Below are positions 1 to 8,080 of a DNA stretch of 64,000 nucleotides, in pieces. The DNA is taken from NCBI GenBank assembly GCA_041392835.1, contig JAWKLF010000001.1, positions 1,054,001 to 1,118,000 on the forward strand. The letters are read 5' to 3'. Numbering within the stretch: the first letter of the stretch is position 1; every line of letters begins with the position of its first letter. This stretch comes from OLB11 sp041392835 (GTDB taxonomy: Bacteria; Bacteroidota; Bacteroidia; Chitinophagales; Chitinophagaceae). The notes under the pieces are model-generated. The model did no database searches. It saw only the letters and a program-made list of their open reading frames with translations, and was not told where the DNA came from. Both the position numbers and the translations under genes were made by a program.

Positions 1-48
1 TTCTTCTATACTCCAAATATTTTTGATGGTATCAATAAATTTTTTCAT
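1..48 (-). CDS. secY: Preprotein translocase subunit SecY, first 16 codons only
   Basis: Reading down from the ATG at 48 gives MKKFIDTIKNIWSIEE, the usual amino-terminal start of Bacteroidota SecY, the pore of the Sec translocon in the inner membrane. It is the last gene visible in the ribosomal operon, 86 bases after rplO, which is its normal place in the spc part. The rest of the gene runs off the window edge. The call rests on 16 residues plus the very conserved gene order. Confidence 0.85.
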   Translation of the reverse strand, partial: MKKFIDTIKNIWSIEE

Positions 49-134
49 TCTTCTAGTCGTTATGCTATTTTTTGAAAGTGCAATTTAAGTCAATAAATCG
101 CTTTTCCAAATTATAAAAAGTTTTTCTACGTGTT

Positions 135-584
135 TTAAATGATTTCTACAGCACCGCCTACTGCTTCGATTGCTTTTTTAGCGGTTTCGCTAATGGCATT
201 TACTCTAAAATCAATTTTTGACTTGATTTCACCTCGTCCTAAGATTTTGATTAAATCTGTACGGCTCAAAATTCCATGTACATATAAAGATTCTGGAGAA
301 ATTTCAGTAAGTTGATAGCGAGAAGCTAATTCATCTATTTGACCAAGATTTAATACTTTGTATGAAATGCGATTGATATTTTTGAAGCCACGTTTTGGTA
401 AACGACGGTGTATAGGCATTTGTCCACCTTCACTACCTCTACGATAATTGAAACCGGCTCTTGCTTGTGCTCCTTTATTACCTTTTGTAGCTGTACCACC
501 TTTTCCAGAGCCACTTCCACGACCAAGTCTTTTTCCTTCTTTATGTACAGCACCTTCGGCTGGTTTTAATGAGTGTAAGTTCAT
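135..584 (-). CDS. rplO: 50S ribosomal protein L15 (uL15)
   Basis: The 149-residue protein opens with MNLHSLKPAEGA and a Gly/Arg/Lys-rich segment (residues about 18-60, including GRGSGSGKGG and RRGSEGGQMP) that threads into 23S rRNA; the globular carboxyl half carries the RVNAISETAKKAIE region seen in L15. It is a late assembly protein of the large subunit. It sits between rpmD (12 bases upstream) and secY in the same minus-strand operon. Length is normal and the ATG at 584 is the only good start. Confidence 0.97.
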   Translation of the reverse strand: MNLHSLKPAEGAVHKEGKRLGRGSGSGKGGTATKGNKGAQARAGFNYRRGSEGGQMPIHRRLPKRGFKNINRISYKVLNLGQIDELASRYQLTEISPESLYVHGILSRTDLIKILGRGEIKSKIDFRVNAISETAKKAIEAVGGAVEII

Positions 585-596
585 ATTTTGAATATC

Positions 597-773
597 TTAT
601 TTTTCAGTTTTTACTAAATGTTCTACTTTTTTTACCATACCGAGTATTTGAGGTGTGGCCTCGTGCTCTACGGTTTGGCTTATTTTTTTAAGTCCAAGAG
701 CGGTAAGCGTTGCTTTTTGACGGCTTGAACGATCAATGGCGCTTTTAATTTGTGTTATTTTTATTTTGCTCAT
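597..773 (-). CDS. rpmD: 50S ribosomal protein L30 (uL30)
   Basis: A 58-residue reading frame from the ATG at 773 to the TAA at 597 begins MSKIKITQIKSAIDRS and contains RQKATLTALGLKKI, the L30 signature around the second helix. It is easily missed because it is so short. L30 binds 23S rRNA domain II near the 5S rRNA side of the large subunit. Its place between rpsE and rplO is the canonical spc-operon order. The carboxyl end (about HLVKTEK) is normal for the bacterial form. Confidence 0.96.
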   Translation of the reverse strand: MSKIKITQIKSAIDRSSRQKATLTALGLKKISQTVEHEATPQILGMVKKVEHLVKTEK

Positions 774-804
774 AGTCTATGTGTTTATGTTCAAAGGTTA
801 GTAA

Positions 805-1323
805 TTAACCGTTGAATACTTTTTTTAATGATAAATTTCTGTCTTTTGCTATTTGTATAGGTTCTCTCATTTGTGAAAGAGCGGCTATAGTAGCTTTTAC
901 TACGTTGTGCGGATTAGCAGAACCTAAGGATTTTGCTAATACGTCTGTTACACCTACGCTTTCTAATACTGCACGCATGCTACCTCCAGCAATTACACCA
1001 GTACCATGAGTAGCAGGTTTTATAAGTACTTTGGCAGCACCTTCTTTTACAAATAGTTCGTGAGGTACAGTGCCATGAAGTATAGGTACTTTTACAAGAT
1101 TTTTCTTAGCGTCGTCTATGCCTTTTTGAATGGCCATTTGGACTTCTTTGGCTTTGCCTAAACCGTGACCTATGACACCATTGCCATTTCCAACAACTAC
1201 AAGGGCTGAGAAGCTAAATGTTCTACCTCCTTTGGTTGTTTTTACTACACGATTAACGGCAACTACCTTTTCATGTAGTTCGATTTCGCCTGCTTTTACT
1301 TTATTTAATGCTGTTTTAGCCAT
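805..1323 (-). CDS. rpsE: 30S ribosomal protein S5 (uS5)
   Basis: A 172-residue S5 with the amino-terminal double-stranded RNA-binding fold (residues about 15-80, with KGGRTFSFSALVVVGNGNG and GLGKAKEV) and the carboxyl beta-alpha domain carrying GTGVIAGGSMRAVLE. S5 lies at the mRNA entry side of the small subunit and affects decoding accuracy. The gene is 31 bases upstream of rpmD and 28 bases downstream of rplR in the spc part of the operon. Length and motifs are ordinary. Confidence 0.97.
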   Translation of the reverse strand: MAKTALNKVKAGEIELHEKVVAVNRVVKTTKGGRTFSFSALVVVGNGNGVIGHGLGKAKEVQMAIQKGIDDAKKNLVKVPILHGTVPHELFVKEGAAKVLIKPATHGTGVIAGGSMRAVLESVGVTDVLAKSLGSANPHNVVKATIAALSQMREPIQIAKDRNLSLKKVFNG

Positions 1324-1351
1324 TTTTTTTAAATCTTTTTAATTTTGAATA

Positions 1352-1702
1352 TTAGAATTTTAATCCTCCTTCACGTGCGCCTTCTGCCAATGCTTTTACT
1401 CGTCCATGATAGAGGTATCCACCTCGATCAAAAACACATTTTTCAATGTTTTTTGTTTTAGCTATTTCGGCTAACATAAGACCTACTGCTTTAGATTGGT
1501 CTACTTTATTGCCTTTGGTGCTAAACGTTTTGCTGTTTGTACTTGATGAAGCAAGCGTTATACCTTTAGTATCATCAATGAGTTGTGCACTGATACCTTT
1601 ATTGCTTCTAAAAACAGATAAACGAGGACATTCAGGAGTGCCGCTTATTTTACTACGGATTCTCCATTTTAGCTTCTGTCTTCTGATTACTTTTGTATCC
1701 AT
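1352..1702 (-). CDS. rplR: 50S ribosomal protein L18 (uL18)
   Basis: 116 residues beginning MDTKVIRRQKLKWRIRSK, then PRLSVFRSNKGISAQLIDD and the carboxyl FDRGGYLYHGRVKALAEGAREGG block diagnostic of L18. L18 binds 5S rRNA with L5 and anchors the central protuberance. The start at 1702 gives the usual bacterial length. Gene order rplF-rplR-rpsE is conserved here. Confidence 0.97.
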   Translation of the reverse strand: MDTKVIRRQKLKWRIRSKISGTPECPRLSVFRSNKGISAQLIDDTKGITLASSSTNSKTFSTKGNKVDQSKAVGLMLAEIAKTKNIEKCVFDRGGYLYHGRVKALAEGAREGGLKF

Positions 1703-1761
1703 GTTTTATTATTTTTTTTTCTTGAATGACTTTTAACCATTCCAATTTTTTAATATTTTAA

Positions 1762-2316
1762 TTATTTACCAGCGGCTTTACCTGCTTTACGTCTGATGTA
1801 TTCGCCTACATATTTAACACCTTTTCCTTTGTATGGTTCTGGTTTACGTAGACCTCTAATTTTGGCAGCTACTTGACCCAAAAGTTGTTTGTCTGAACCT
1901 TGTAAGGTAATGATAGGGTTAGCCCCTTTTTCGGTAAGGGTTTCTACTTTTAATTCTTTTGGAATTTCAAAGATGATATTGTGCGAATAGCCTAATGAAA
2001 GGTCTAAGATATTTCCTTGGTTTGTAGCTTTATAACCTACACCAACGAGTTCTAATTTTTTTTCGTATCCATCGGTAACACCTTTAACCATATTGGCCAG
2101 TAGAGCTCTATACAATCCGTGTAGGGCTTTGTGTGCAATTTGGTCGCTTGGTCGTTTTAGTTCAACGATATTGTTGTCTATAGATATTGAAATTTCTTCA
2201 TTGATTACTTGAGAAAGTTCACCTTTAGGCCCTTTTACTTTTACTTCATTGCCATTGCCTACAGAAAGTGTAACTCCTGAAGGTAATTCGATGATTTGTT
2301 TTCCTACTCTTGACAT
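1762..2316 (-). CDS. rplF: 50S ribosomal protein L6 (uL6)
   Basis: 184 residues starting MSRVGKQIIELPSGV, with two tandem copies of the L6 fold (about residues 10-82 and 83-170) and the carboxyl RKPEPYKGKGVKYVGE signature followed by a Lys/Arg-rich tail. L6 binds 23S rRNA near the sarcin-ricin loop and the factor-binding site. It is flanked by rpsH and rplR with gaps of 41 and 59 bases. Nothing unusual is seen. Confidence 0.97.
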   Translation of the reverse strand: MSRVGKQIIELPSGVTLSVGNGNEVKVKGPKGELSQVINEEISISIDNNIVELKRPSDQIAHKALHGLYRALLANMVKGVTDGYEKKLELVGVGYKATNQGNILDLSLGYSHNIIFEIPKELKVETLTEKGANPIITLQGSDKQLLGQVAAKIRGLRKPEPYKGKGVKYVGEYIRRKAGKAAGK

Positions 2317-2357
2317 TTTTTTTAATTATTTAAAAGTGTGTGTTCTAAAATTTAAGA

Positions 2358-2756
2358 TTAATAGATATGGCAAAGTACCTCACCGCCTATATGATTGGCT
2401 TTGGCTTCTTTATCTGTCATTACTCCTTTTGAAGTAGATAAAATAGCGATACCAAGCCCGTTATGTACGCGTTTGATTTCGGAAGGTTTTGCATATTGTC
2501 TTAACCCGGGACGACTTATTCTTTCAAGACCTCTTATAGCAGGCACTTTAGAGTTAGCATCGTACTTAAGTGCTATTTTAATAAGACCTTGTTTGTTATC
2601 GTCTTCAAATTTATATTTTAATATATAACCTTGGTTATATAATATTTCAGTCATTCTCTTTTTTAAATTAGAGGCGGGAATTTCCACGATACGGTGGTTT
2701 GCCATTTGTGCGTTTCTAATTCTTGTTAGAAAATCTGATATAGGATCTGTTACCAT
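2358..2756 (-). CDS. rpsH: 30S ribosomal protein S8 (uS8)
   Basis: 132 residues: MVTDPISDFLTRIRNAQ at the start and STSKGVMTDKEAKANHIGGE at the end are the S8 signatures. S8 binds helix 21 of 16S rRNA early in assembly and in Escherichia coli represses the spc operon by binding its mRNA; whether that occurs here cannot be seen from sequence. The gene lies between rpsN and rplF in the standard order. Confidence 0.97.
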   Translation of the reverse strand: MVTDPISDFLTRIRNAQMANHRIVEIPASNLKKRMTEILYNQGYILKYKFEDDNKQGLIKIALKYDANSKVPAIRGLERISRPGLRQYAKPSEIKRVHNGLGIAILSTSKGVMTDKEAKANHIGGEVLCHIY

Positions 2757-2794
2757 TTTTTATATTATTTTATGATACGTATTTTGTTTATTAA

Positions 2795-3064
2795 TTACCA
2801 GCTTGCTTTTTTAACGCCAGGTATAAGTCCGTTTAGGGCCATTTCTCTAAACATAATTCTGGATAGTCCAAAATATCTGATATAACCTTTTCCACGTCCA
2901 GTTAATTGACAACGATTTTTTAGTCTAACTGGTGAAGCGTTTTTTGGTAAAAGGTCTAAAGCTGCATAGTTTCCTTCTGCTTTTAGTGCTTTACGTTTTT
3001 CTGCATATTGAGCGACCATTTTTTCACGCTTACGTTGACGAGCTTTTATTGATTGTTTTGCCAT
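2795..3064 (-). CDS. rpsN: 30S ribosomal protein S14, zinc-free type (uS14)
   Basis: An 89-residue S14 of the long form that lacks the CxxC...CxxC zinc ribbon; only one cysteine (in NRCQLTGR) is present. The carboxyl part RCQLTGRGKGYIRYFGLSR is diagnostic. S14 sits in the head of the small subunit. It is 12 bases downstream of rplE. The absence of zinc ligands means this copy should not need zinc; no second paralogue lies in the window. Confidence 0.96.
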   Translation of the reverse strand: MAKQSIKARQRKREKMVAQYAEKRKALKAEGNYAALDLLPKNASPVRLKNRCQLTGRGKGYIRYFGLSRIMFREMALNGLIPGVKKASW

Positions 3065-3076
3065 GTGGTAATATGA

Positions 3077-3652
3077 TTAATTAGTTTGATTGTTTATGTT
3101 TTTAAATGGCATACCTAATTCTTTTAATAATTCGTATGCTTCTTCGTTTGTTTTAGCTGTAGTTACAAATGTGATATCCATGCCTGATATACGGGGTAAT
3201 TTGTCGATATCTATTTCTGGAAATATAATTTGTTCAGTGATACCTACTGTGTAGTTTCCTCGACCATCAAATGCTTTATCATTGATACCTTTAAAATCTC
3301 TTACACGTGGTAAAGAAACAGATACAAAACGATCTAAAAAGTCAAACATATTTCTTCCTCTCAATGTAACTCGAGCACCGATTGGCATTCCTTTTCTAAG
3401 TTTGAAGTTTGATATATCTTTTTTAGATAGTGTAGCTACTGCTTTTTGACCAGCTATGTTAGTCATTTCTTCAATAGCATTGTCTATTAATTTTTTATCA
3501 GCTACTGAGCCTTTTACACCTTGGTTAAGGCATATTTTTGTCAGTTTTGGACATTCCATAATGGTTTTATATCCAAATTTTTTCATTAAAGCAGGTACAA
3601 CTTCTTTGCTGTACTTAGTCTGCATACGTGGTGTATATGTAGTTGTACTCAT
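3077..3652 (-). CDS. rplE: 50S ribosomal protein L5 (uL5)
   Basis: 191 residues with PKLTKICLNQGVKG near the start, the central RKGMPIGARVTLRG and the carboxyl FPEIDIDKLPRISGMDI motif of L5. It binds 5S rRNA and contacts the P-site tRNA from the central protuberance. It overlaps the end of rplX by one base (TAATG arrangement), which suggests translational coupling. The start at 3652 gives a normal length for the phylum. Confidence 0.97.
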   Translation of the reverse strand: MSTTTYTPRMQTKYSKEVVPALMKKFGYKTIMECPKLTKICLNQGVKGSVADKKLIDNAIEEMTNIAGQKAVATLSKKDISNFKLRKGMPIGARVTLRGRNMFDFLDRFVSVSLPRVRDFKGINDKAFDGRGNYTVGITEQIIFPEIDIDKLPRISGMDITFVTTAKTNEEAYELLKELGMPFKNINNQTN

Positions 3653-3996
3653 TATTTAATTACCTCCCCTGATTTTTTTGATATACGAATAGCTTTGCCA
3701 TCTTTTCTTTCTCTTTTGATACGAGTAGGAGCAGCTGCTTTAGCATCCCAAAGCATAACGTTTGATAGTGCTATAGGAGCTTCTACCTTTACGATGCTAC
3801 CTTGCGGGTTTTGAGCATTTGGCTTTTGGTGTTTTGTCTTGATATTAACGCCTTCTACAATTACACGCGGTTTACTTTCGTCTGGTATAACGCTTAGTAC
3901 TTTGCGTGGTGTAGTGCGATTTTTATCAGCCCCTGAAATGATGATTACAGAGTCACCTTTTTTAATCGAATATTTTGGTTTAAATCTTGTTTTCAC
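3652..3996 (-). CDS. rplX: 50S ribosomal protein L24 (uL24)
   Basis: 114 residues starting MKTRFKPKYSIKKGDSVIII; a KOW motif (KKGDSVIIISGADKN and RKVLSVI) lies at about residues 12-40, followed by VNIKTKHQKP. L24 starts large-subunit assembly at the 5' end of 23S rRNA and lies near the peptide exit. It is translationally coupled to rplE by a one-base overlap and lies 20 bases after rplN. Confidence 0.96.
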   Translation of the reverse strand: MKTRFKPKYSIKKGDSVIIISGADKNRTTPRKVLSVIPDESKPRVIVEGVNIKTKHQKPNAQNPQGSIVKVEAPIALSNVMLWDAKAAAPTRIKRERKDGKAIRISKKSGEVIK

Positions 3997-4016
3997 GATT
4001 ATAAATAGTTTTTTGT

Positions 4017-4385
4017 TTAAAGCACTTCTGGTGCTAGTGAAATAATTTTCATATATCCTTTATCGCGCAATTCACGTGCTACTGGCCCGAAGATACGAGT
4101 TCCACGTGGTTCGTCTGAAGCGTTAAGAATTACTACAGCATTGTCATCGAATCGGATATAAGATCCATCTTTTCTTCTTTGTTTATTTGTAGTACGAACG
4201 ATAACGGCTTTTGCTACGGTTCCTTTTTTCATGTTGCCACCCGGTAATGCATCTTTTACCGTTACAACTATTTTATCTCCAATATGTGCATAGTCTTGAC
4301 CTGAATTTCCAAGTACTCTAATACAAAGTACTTCTTTGGCTCCACTATTATCGGCTACCGTTAATCTACTTTCTTGTTGTATCAT
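4017..4385 (-). CDS. rplN: 50S ribosomal protein L14 (uL14)
   Basis: 122 residues, MIQQESRLTVADNSGAKE at the start and GTRIFGPVARELRDKGYMKI near the end, a near-perfect L14. It forms part of an intersubunit bridge and binds near the elongation-factor site. Order rpsQ-rplN-rplX is canonical. It is one of the best-conserved proteins in the window, so the call is very safe. Confidence 0.98.
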   Translation of the reverse strand: MIQQESRLTVADNSGAKEVLCIRVLGNSGQDYAHIGDKIVVTVKDALPGGNMKKGTVAKAVIVRTTNKQRRKDGSYIRFDDNAVVILNASDEPRGTRIFGPVARELRDKGYMKIISLAPEVL

Positions 4386-4444
4386 TTTATTTTTAATTTA
4401 AGTGTAGCTTGTTCTAGTCAGAACAGAGGCTGCTTTTTTAATAA

Positions 4445-4714
4445 TTATTTTACTTTTTCTACGATTTCTACGAGTCTCCAGCATTTGTTTTTGCTTAGAG
4501 GGCGAGTTTCCATAATACGTACGGTATCCCCAATAGAGCATTCATTTTTTTCGTCGTGAGCCATAAATTTGGTAGTTTTCTTTAGGAATTTACCATATAT
4601 CGGGTGTTTTACTTTACGTTCAACAGAAACGGTAATTGTTTTTTCCATTTTGTTGCTTGTTACAAGTCCGATACGACTTTTACGACGACCTCTTATGTTT
4701 AATATTTCTGCCAT
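4445..4714 (-). CDS. rpsQ: 30S ribosomal protein S17 (uS17)
   Basis: 89 residues with the S17 OB-fold motif: RIGLVTSNKMEKTITVSVER, HPIYGKF and the carboxyl GDTVRIMETRPLSKNKCWRL. S17 is an early-binding protein of the 5' domain of 16S rRNA. It follows rpmC by 30 bases. The only oddity is a slightly extended amino end (MAEILNIRGRRKSR), common in the phylum. Confidence 0.97.
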   Translation of the reverse strand: MAEILNIRGRRKSRIGLVTSNKMEKTITVSVERKVKHPIYGKFLKKTTKFMAHDEKNECSIGDTVRIMETRPLSKNKCWRLVEIVEKVK

Positions 4715-4744
4715 TATCTGGTTCTTTTATTGTGTTTATGTTTA

Positions 4745-4954
4745 TTAAAATCCTAATTGTTGTTTACGAACAGCAGTTTTGTATTTTGCTATTTCTCTAC
4801 GAAGTGTTCGTATTGACATAGGATTGTCGATTGGTGTGATAGCATGACTAAATTCCATTTTTTTAAGACGTAGCCCTGCTTCTTGTATTTTGTCATTAAG
4901 GTCTTGTAGGCTTAATGAGTTTAAATCTGTTTTTTTTGATGCTTTTTTTGCCAT
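4745..4954 (-). CDS. rpmC: 50S ribosomal protein L29 (uL29)
   Basis: A 69-residue two-helix protein: LNSLSLQDLNDKIQEAGLRL then NPMSIRTLRREIAKYKTAV, the L29 pattern. The frame is open four codons further up to a TTG at 4966, but the ATG at 4954 gives MAKKASKKTDLN, the usual start, and is chosen. L29 lies beside the tunnel exit, where trigger factor and SRP dock with L23. It is between rplP and rpsQ as expected. Confidence 0.94.
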   Translation of the reverse strand: MAKKASKKTDLNSLSLQDLNDKIQEAGLRLKKMEFSHAITPIDNPMSIRTLRREIAKYKTAVRKQQLGF

Positions 4955-4980
4955 GACTGATATCAAATTTTTTATTAATG

Positions 4981-5403
4981 TTATGACGCTACTACGTCTC
5001 TTCTGATTACTATTTTACAAGCTACTGGTAGTTTTTGAGCTGCTAATAATAATGCGCTTTTTGCTACTTCATTCGATACTCCACTTATTTCGAACATGAT
5101 ACGACCTGGTTTTACTACAGCTGCATAATATTCTAAGTTACCTTTACCTTTACCCATACGTACCTCTGCTGGTTTGTGTGTAATAGGTTTGTCAGGGAAG
5201 ATTCGAATCCAAACGCTACCTTCTCTTTTCATATGTCTTGTCATTGCTTGACGAGCAGATTCTATCTGACGGTTTGTAATCCAGTGTGGTTCTAATGATT
5301 TTAAACCATATGTGCCAAAGGCTAAAGTGGCGCCTCTTTTTGCATCACCTTTAATTCTTCCTTTATGCGCTTTTCTATGTTTTGTTCTTTTTGGTTGTAA
5401 CAT
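4981..5403 (-). CDS. rplP: 50S ribosomal protein L16 (uL16)
   Basis: 140 residues, MLQPKRTKHRKAHKGRIKG at the start, then RQAMTRHMKREGSVWIRIFPD and RMGKGKGNLEYYAAVVKPG, all hallmark L16 segments. L16 positions the A-site tRNA elbow and helps form the peptidyl transferase centre. The gene is 32 bases downstream of rpsC. No sign of disturbance. Confidence 0.98.
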   Translation of the reverse strand: MLQPKRTKHRKAHKGRIKGDAKRGATLAFGTYGLKSLEPHWITNRQIESARQAMTRHMKREGSVWIRIFPDKPITHKPAEVRMGKGKGNLEYYAAVVKPGRIMFEISGVSNEVAKSALLLAAQKLPVACKIVIRRDVVAS

Positions 5404-5435
5404 GATATATTGTTATTTCAATGTTCTTTTTAATA

Positions 5436-6200
5436 TTATTTTCTTCTATTTCCAGTACCACCTCTTCTGTTTCCACCTCTTTCTCCACTTCTTTCATTTC
5501 CGAATGATGGTCTGTCAAATCCAGTTCGTTTGTCGTTTCCTGCTATTATATTAGGATTTAGGTCTCTTTTTGATAAAACTTCGCCTTTGCATATCCAAAC
5601 TTTAATTCCTATTTTACCATATACTGTCATAGCAAATACATTAGCATAGTCAATATCCATACGGAAGGTGTGTAGGGGAGTGCGTCCTTGTTTCATTTCT
5701 TCACTACGAGCTATTTCTGCACCACCTAAACGTCCGCTTAATTTAACTTTGATACCTTCAGCTCCCATACGCATGGTATTTTGAATAGCCATTTTGGTAG
5801 CACGCTTAAAGTTTACACGGCCTTCAATTTGACGGGCAATAGAATCGGCTACTATTTGAGCGTCTAATTCTGGACGACGAATTTCGAGTATATTTATTTG
5901 TACATCATCCTTAGCAGTTAATTTTTTCAATTCTTCTTTTAGTCGATCTACTTCTTGACCTCCTTTACCTATTATGATACCTGGTCTTGAAGTATGAACT
6001 GTAACGATAAGTTTTGTAAGCATACGTTCGATAACAATTTTGGCAATACCACCTTTGCTAATACGAGCATTAAGGTAAGTTCGAATTTTATTGTCTTCGA
6101 TTAATTTTAATGCAAAATCTTTTTTGCTACCGTACCAGCTACTGTCCCAGCCTCTTACGATGCCTAATCTACTTGCTATTGGATTTGTTTTTTGACCCAT
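5436..6200 (-). CDS. rpsC: 30S ribosomal protein S3 (uS3)
   Basis: 254 residues: MGQKTNPIASRLGIVRGWDS start, type II KH domain with the IIIGKGGQEVDRL loop at about residues 76-88, and the carboxyl S3 domain (GRLGGAEIARSEEMKQGRTP). A Gly/Arg/Asn-rich basic tail of about 30 residues (GERGGNRRGGTGNRRK) extends past the conserved end, as in many Bacteroidota. S3 forms the mRNA entry helicase site with S4 and S5. Confidence 0.97.
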   Translation of the reverse strand: MGQKTNPIASRLGIVRGWDSSWYGSKKDFALKLIEDNKIRTYLNARISKGGIAKIVIERMLTKLIVTVHTSRPGIIIGKGGQEVDRLKEELKKLTAKDDVQINILEIRRPELDAQIVADSIARQIEGRVNFKRATKMAIQNTMRMGAEGIKVKLSGRLGGAEIARSEEMKQGRTPLHTFRMDIDYANVFAMTVYGKIGIKVWICKGEVLSKRDLNPNIIAGNDKRTGFDRPSFGNERSGERGGNRRGGTGNRRK

Positions 6201-6228
6201 TTGTAATATTTATTGCTTTCGCTTTGTT

Positions 6229-6573
6229 TTAGTTATTTGTTTTTTTATCTACTATAATAGTAACATGGTTACTTCTTTTGCGCATACGATAAGCTCTACC
6301 TTGTGGAGCTGGTAGCATACGTTTTATAACTCTGGCACCATCTACAAATATTGTTTTTACATATAAATCTGCAATATCTTCACCTTCGTTTTTGTTTTTC
6401 CAGTTTGATACAGCACTCATTAATAATTTTTCAAGTGGAGTAGAGGAGTGTTGTGCATTATATTTAAGAAATGATGATGCTTTGTCTACTTGCATACCTC
6501 TTATTACGTCTGCTAACAAACGCATTTTTCTTGGTGAGGTTGGATAATTTCGTAATCTTGCTACTGCTTCCAT
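6229..6573 (-). CDS. rplV: 50S ribosomal protein L22 (uL22)
   Basis: 114 residues starting MEAVARLRNYPTSPRKMRLLAD; the long beta-hairpin that lines the peptide exit tunnel is represented by KRMLPAPQGRAYRMRKRSNH. L22 contacts all six domains of 23S rRNA. It lies between rpsS and rpsC. The hairpin has its expected length with no macrolide-type insertion visible. Confidence 0.97.
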   Translation of the reverse strand: MEAVARLRNYPTSPRKMRLLADVIRGMQVDKASSFLKYNAQHSSTPLEKLLMSAVSNWKNKNEGEDIADLYVKTIFVDGARVIKRMLPAPQGRAYRMRKRSNHVTIIVDKKTNN

Positions 6574-6616
6574 TTTGTATATAAAGTTTCTTTATTTAAT
6601 TATTTGTTCTTTTTCC

Positions 6617-6883
6617 TTATTTACCACCACTGTGTGATTTGAAGTTTCGAGTGGGTGAAAATTCGCCTAACTTGTGGCCTACCATAAATTCAGTAACATA
6701 TACTGGTATAAATTTATTACCGTTATGTACTGCAAATGTATGGCCAACGAAATCTGGAGTTATTGTAGAGCGTCTGCTCCATGTTTTTACAACACTTTTT
6801 TTAGTTTTTCCATCATTCATGTTGAACACTTTTTTTTCAAGTTTAGCGTCAACGTAAGGACCTTTTTTAATTGAACGAGCCAT
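6617..6883 (-). CDS. rpsS: 30S ribosomal protein S19 (uS19)
   Basis: 88 residues: MARSIKKGPYVDAKLEKKV start, TWSRRSTITPDFVGHTFAVHNG in the middle and GHKLGEFSPTRNFKSHSG near the end. This is a textbook S19, which sits on the small-subunit head near S13 and contacts the A-site region. It is 14 bases downstream of rplB. Confidence 0.98.
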   Translation of the reverse strand: MARSIKKGPYVDAKLEKKVFNMNDGKTKKSVVKTWSRRSTITPDFVGHTFAVHNGNKFIPVYVTEFMVGHKLGEFSPTRNFKSHSGGK

Positions 6884-6897
6884 TAATTATAATTTTT

Positions 6898-7737
6898 TTA
6901 TTTAGTTTTTAATTTTTTTCCGTTACTACGAACTATGATAAGTTTATCAGAGCCTTTTTTCTTACGAGTTTTTTCGCCTTTAGCATATTTGCCCGTACGT
7001 GAACGTGGATGACCACCTGATGCTCTACCTTCACCGCCACCCATAGGATGATCTACTGGATTCATGGCAACACCTCTATTTCTTGGTTTTATTCCTTTCC
7101 ATCTATTTCTACCGGCTTTACCATCTGTTTCTAGAGCATGGTCTGAATTGGATACAGAACCTACAGTAGCCCAGCATGTGATTAATATTTTACGTAATTC
7201 ACCACTTGGCATTTTTAATACTGCGTATTTATCTTCTTTGGCGTTTAATTGTGCAGAAGCACCAGCGCTACGAGCCATTTTTGCTCCTTGTCCTGGCTGT
7301 AATTCAATATTATGAATTATGGTACCTAATGGCATATTACGAAGTGGTAAAGAGTTACCTAATTCTGGAGCAATGTTTTCTCCACTTAATAAGGTCATAC
7401 CAACTGTTAAGCCTTGTGGAGATATGATATATCTTTTTTCACCATCAGCATAGCTCAATAATGCAATAAATGCGGTACGATTTGGATCGTATTCTATTGA
7501 TTTTACTGTAGCAGGTATATTGTGTTTATCTCTTTTGAAATCTATGATACGGTACATTTGTTTGTGTCCACCACCAATATATCTCATAGATCTACGTCCT
7601 TGAGCGTTTCTACCACCAGTTTTTCTTGCAGGAGCAAGTAAAGATTTTTCTGGAGTAGCAGTAGTAATTTCAGAAAATGCGTTACCGATTTTCCAACGAG
7701 TACCTGCGGTTACGGGTTTGTATTTTTTTAGTGCCAT
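6898..7737 (-). CDS. rplB: 50S ribosomal protein L2 (uL2)
   Basis: 279 residues with the amino OB domain and carboxyl SH3-like domain; the functional loop NPVDHPMGGGEGRASGGHPR keeps the conserved aspartate-histidine pair needed close to the peptidyl transferase centre. A Lys/Arg-rich end follows (KYAKGEKTRKKKGSDK). L2 is required for subunit association. It lies between rplW and rpsS in the S10 part of the operon. Length matches the family. Confidence 0.98.
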   Translation of the reverse strand: MALKKYKPVTAGTRWKIGNAFSEITTATPEKSLLAPARKTGGRNAQGRRSMRYIGGGHKQMYRIIDFKRDKHNIPATVKSIEYDPNRTAFIALLSYADGEKRYIISPQGLTVGMTLLSGENIAPELGNSLPLRNMPLGTIIHNIELQPGQGAKMARSAGASAQLNAKEDKYAVLKMPSGELRKILITCWATVGSVSNSDHALETDGKAGRNRWKGIKPRNRGVAMNPVDHPMGGGEGRASGGHPRSRTGKYAKGEKTRKKKGSDKLIIVRSNGKKLKTK

Positions 7738-7762
7738 GTTTCTTCTTTCTTAAATTGTTTGT

Positions 7763-8059
7763 TTAGTAAGCGTATAAATCAATGTTTTCACCTTCAGCAA
7801 CTGTAACGATTGCTTTTTTATAAGAGGGCTTACGACCACTAATGATACCAGATTTAGTCATACGTGTACGTGCTTTAGCTGGTACTACTATAGTATTTAC
7901 ATCATCTACACGAACATTGTAAAATGATTCTACTGCTTTTTTTATTTCTAATTTGTTTGCTCTTTTATCAACCATAAACGTATAGCGGTTTTCTTTTTCC
8001 GTTTGTTTATTTACTTTTTCAGTAACGATGGGTTTTATTAATATGCCTTCTGCTTTCAT
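7763..8059 (-). CDS. rplW: 50S ribosomal protein L23 (uL23)
   Basis: 98 residues: GILIKPIVTEKVNKQTE and YTFMVDKRANKLEIKKAVESFY are the L23 core, followed by VNTIVVPAKARTRMTKSG. L23 is the docking site for trigger factor and SRP at the tunnel exit. The gene is 21 bases downstream of rplD and 25 upstream of rplB. Confidence 0.96.
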   Translation of the reverse strand: MKAEGILIKPIVTEKVNKQTEKENRYTFMVDKRANKLEIKKAVESFYNVRVDDVNTIVVPAKARTRMTKSGIISGRKPSYKKAIVTVAEGENIDLYAY

Positions 8060-8080
8060 GATTCTTTTTTTTATGAATTA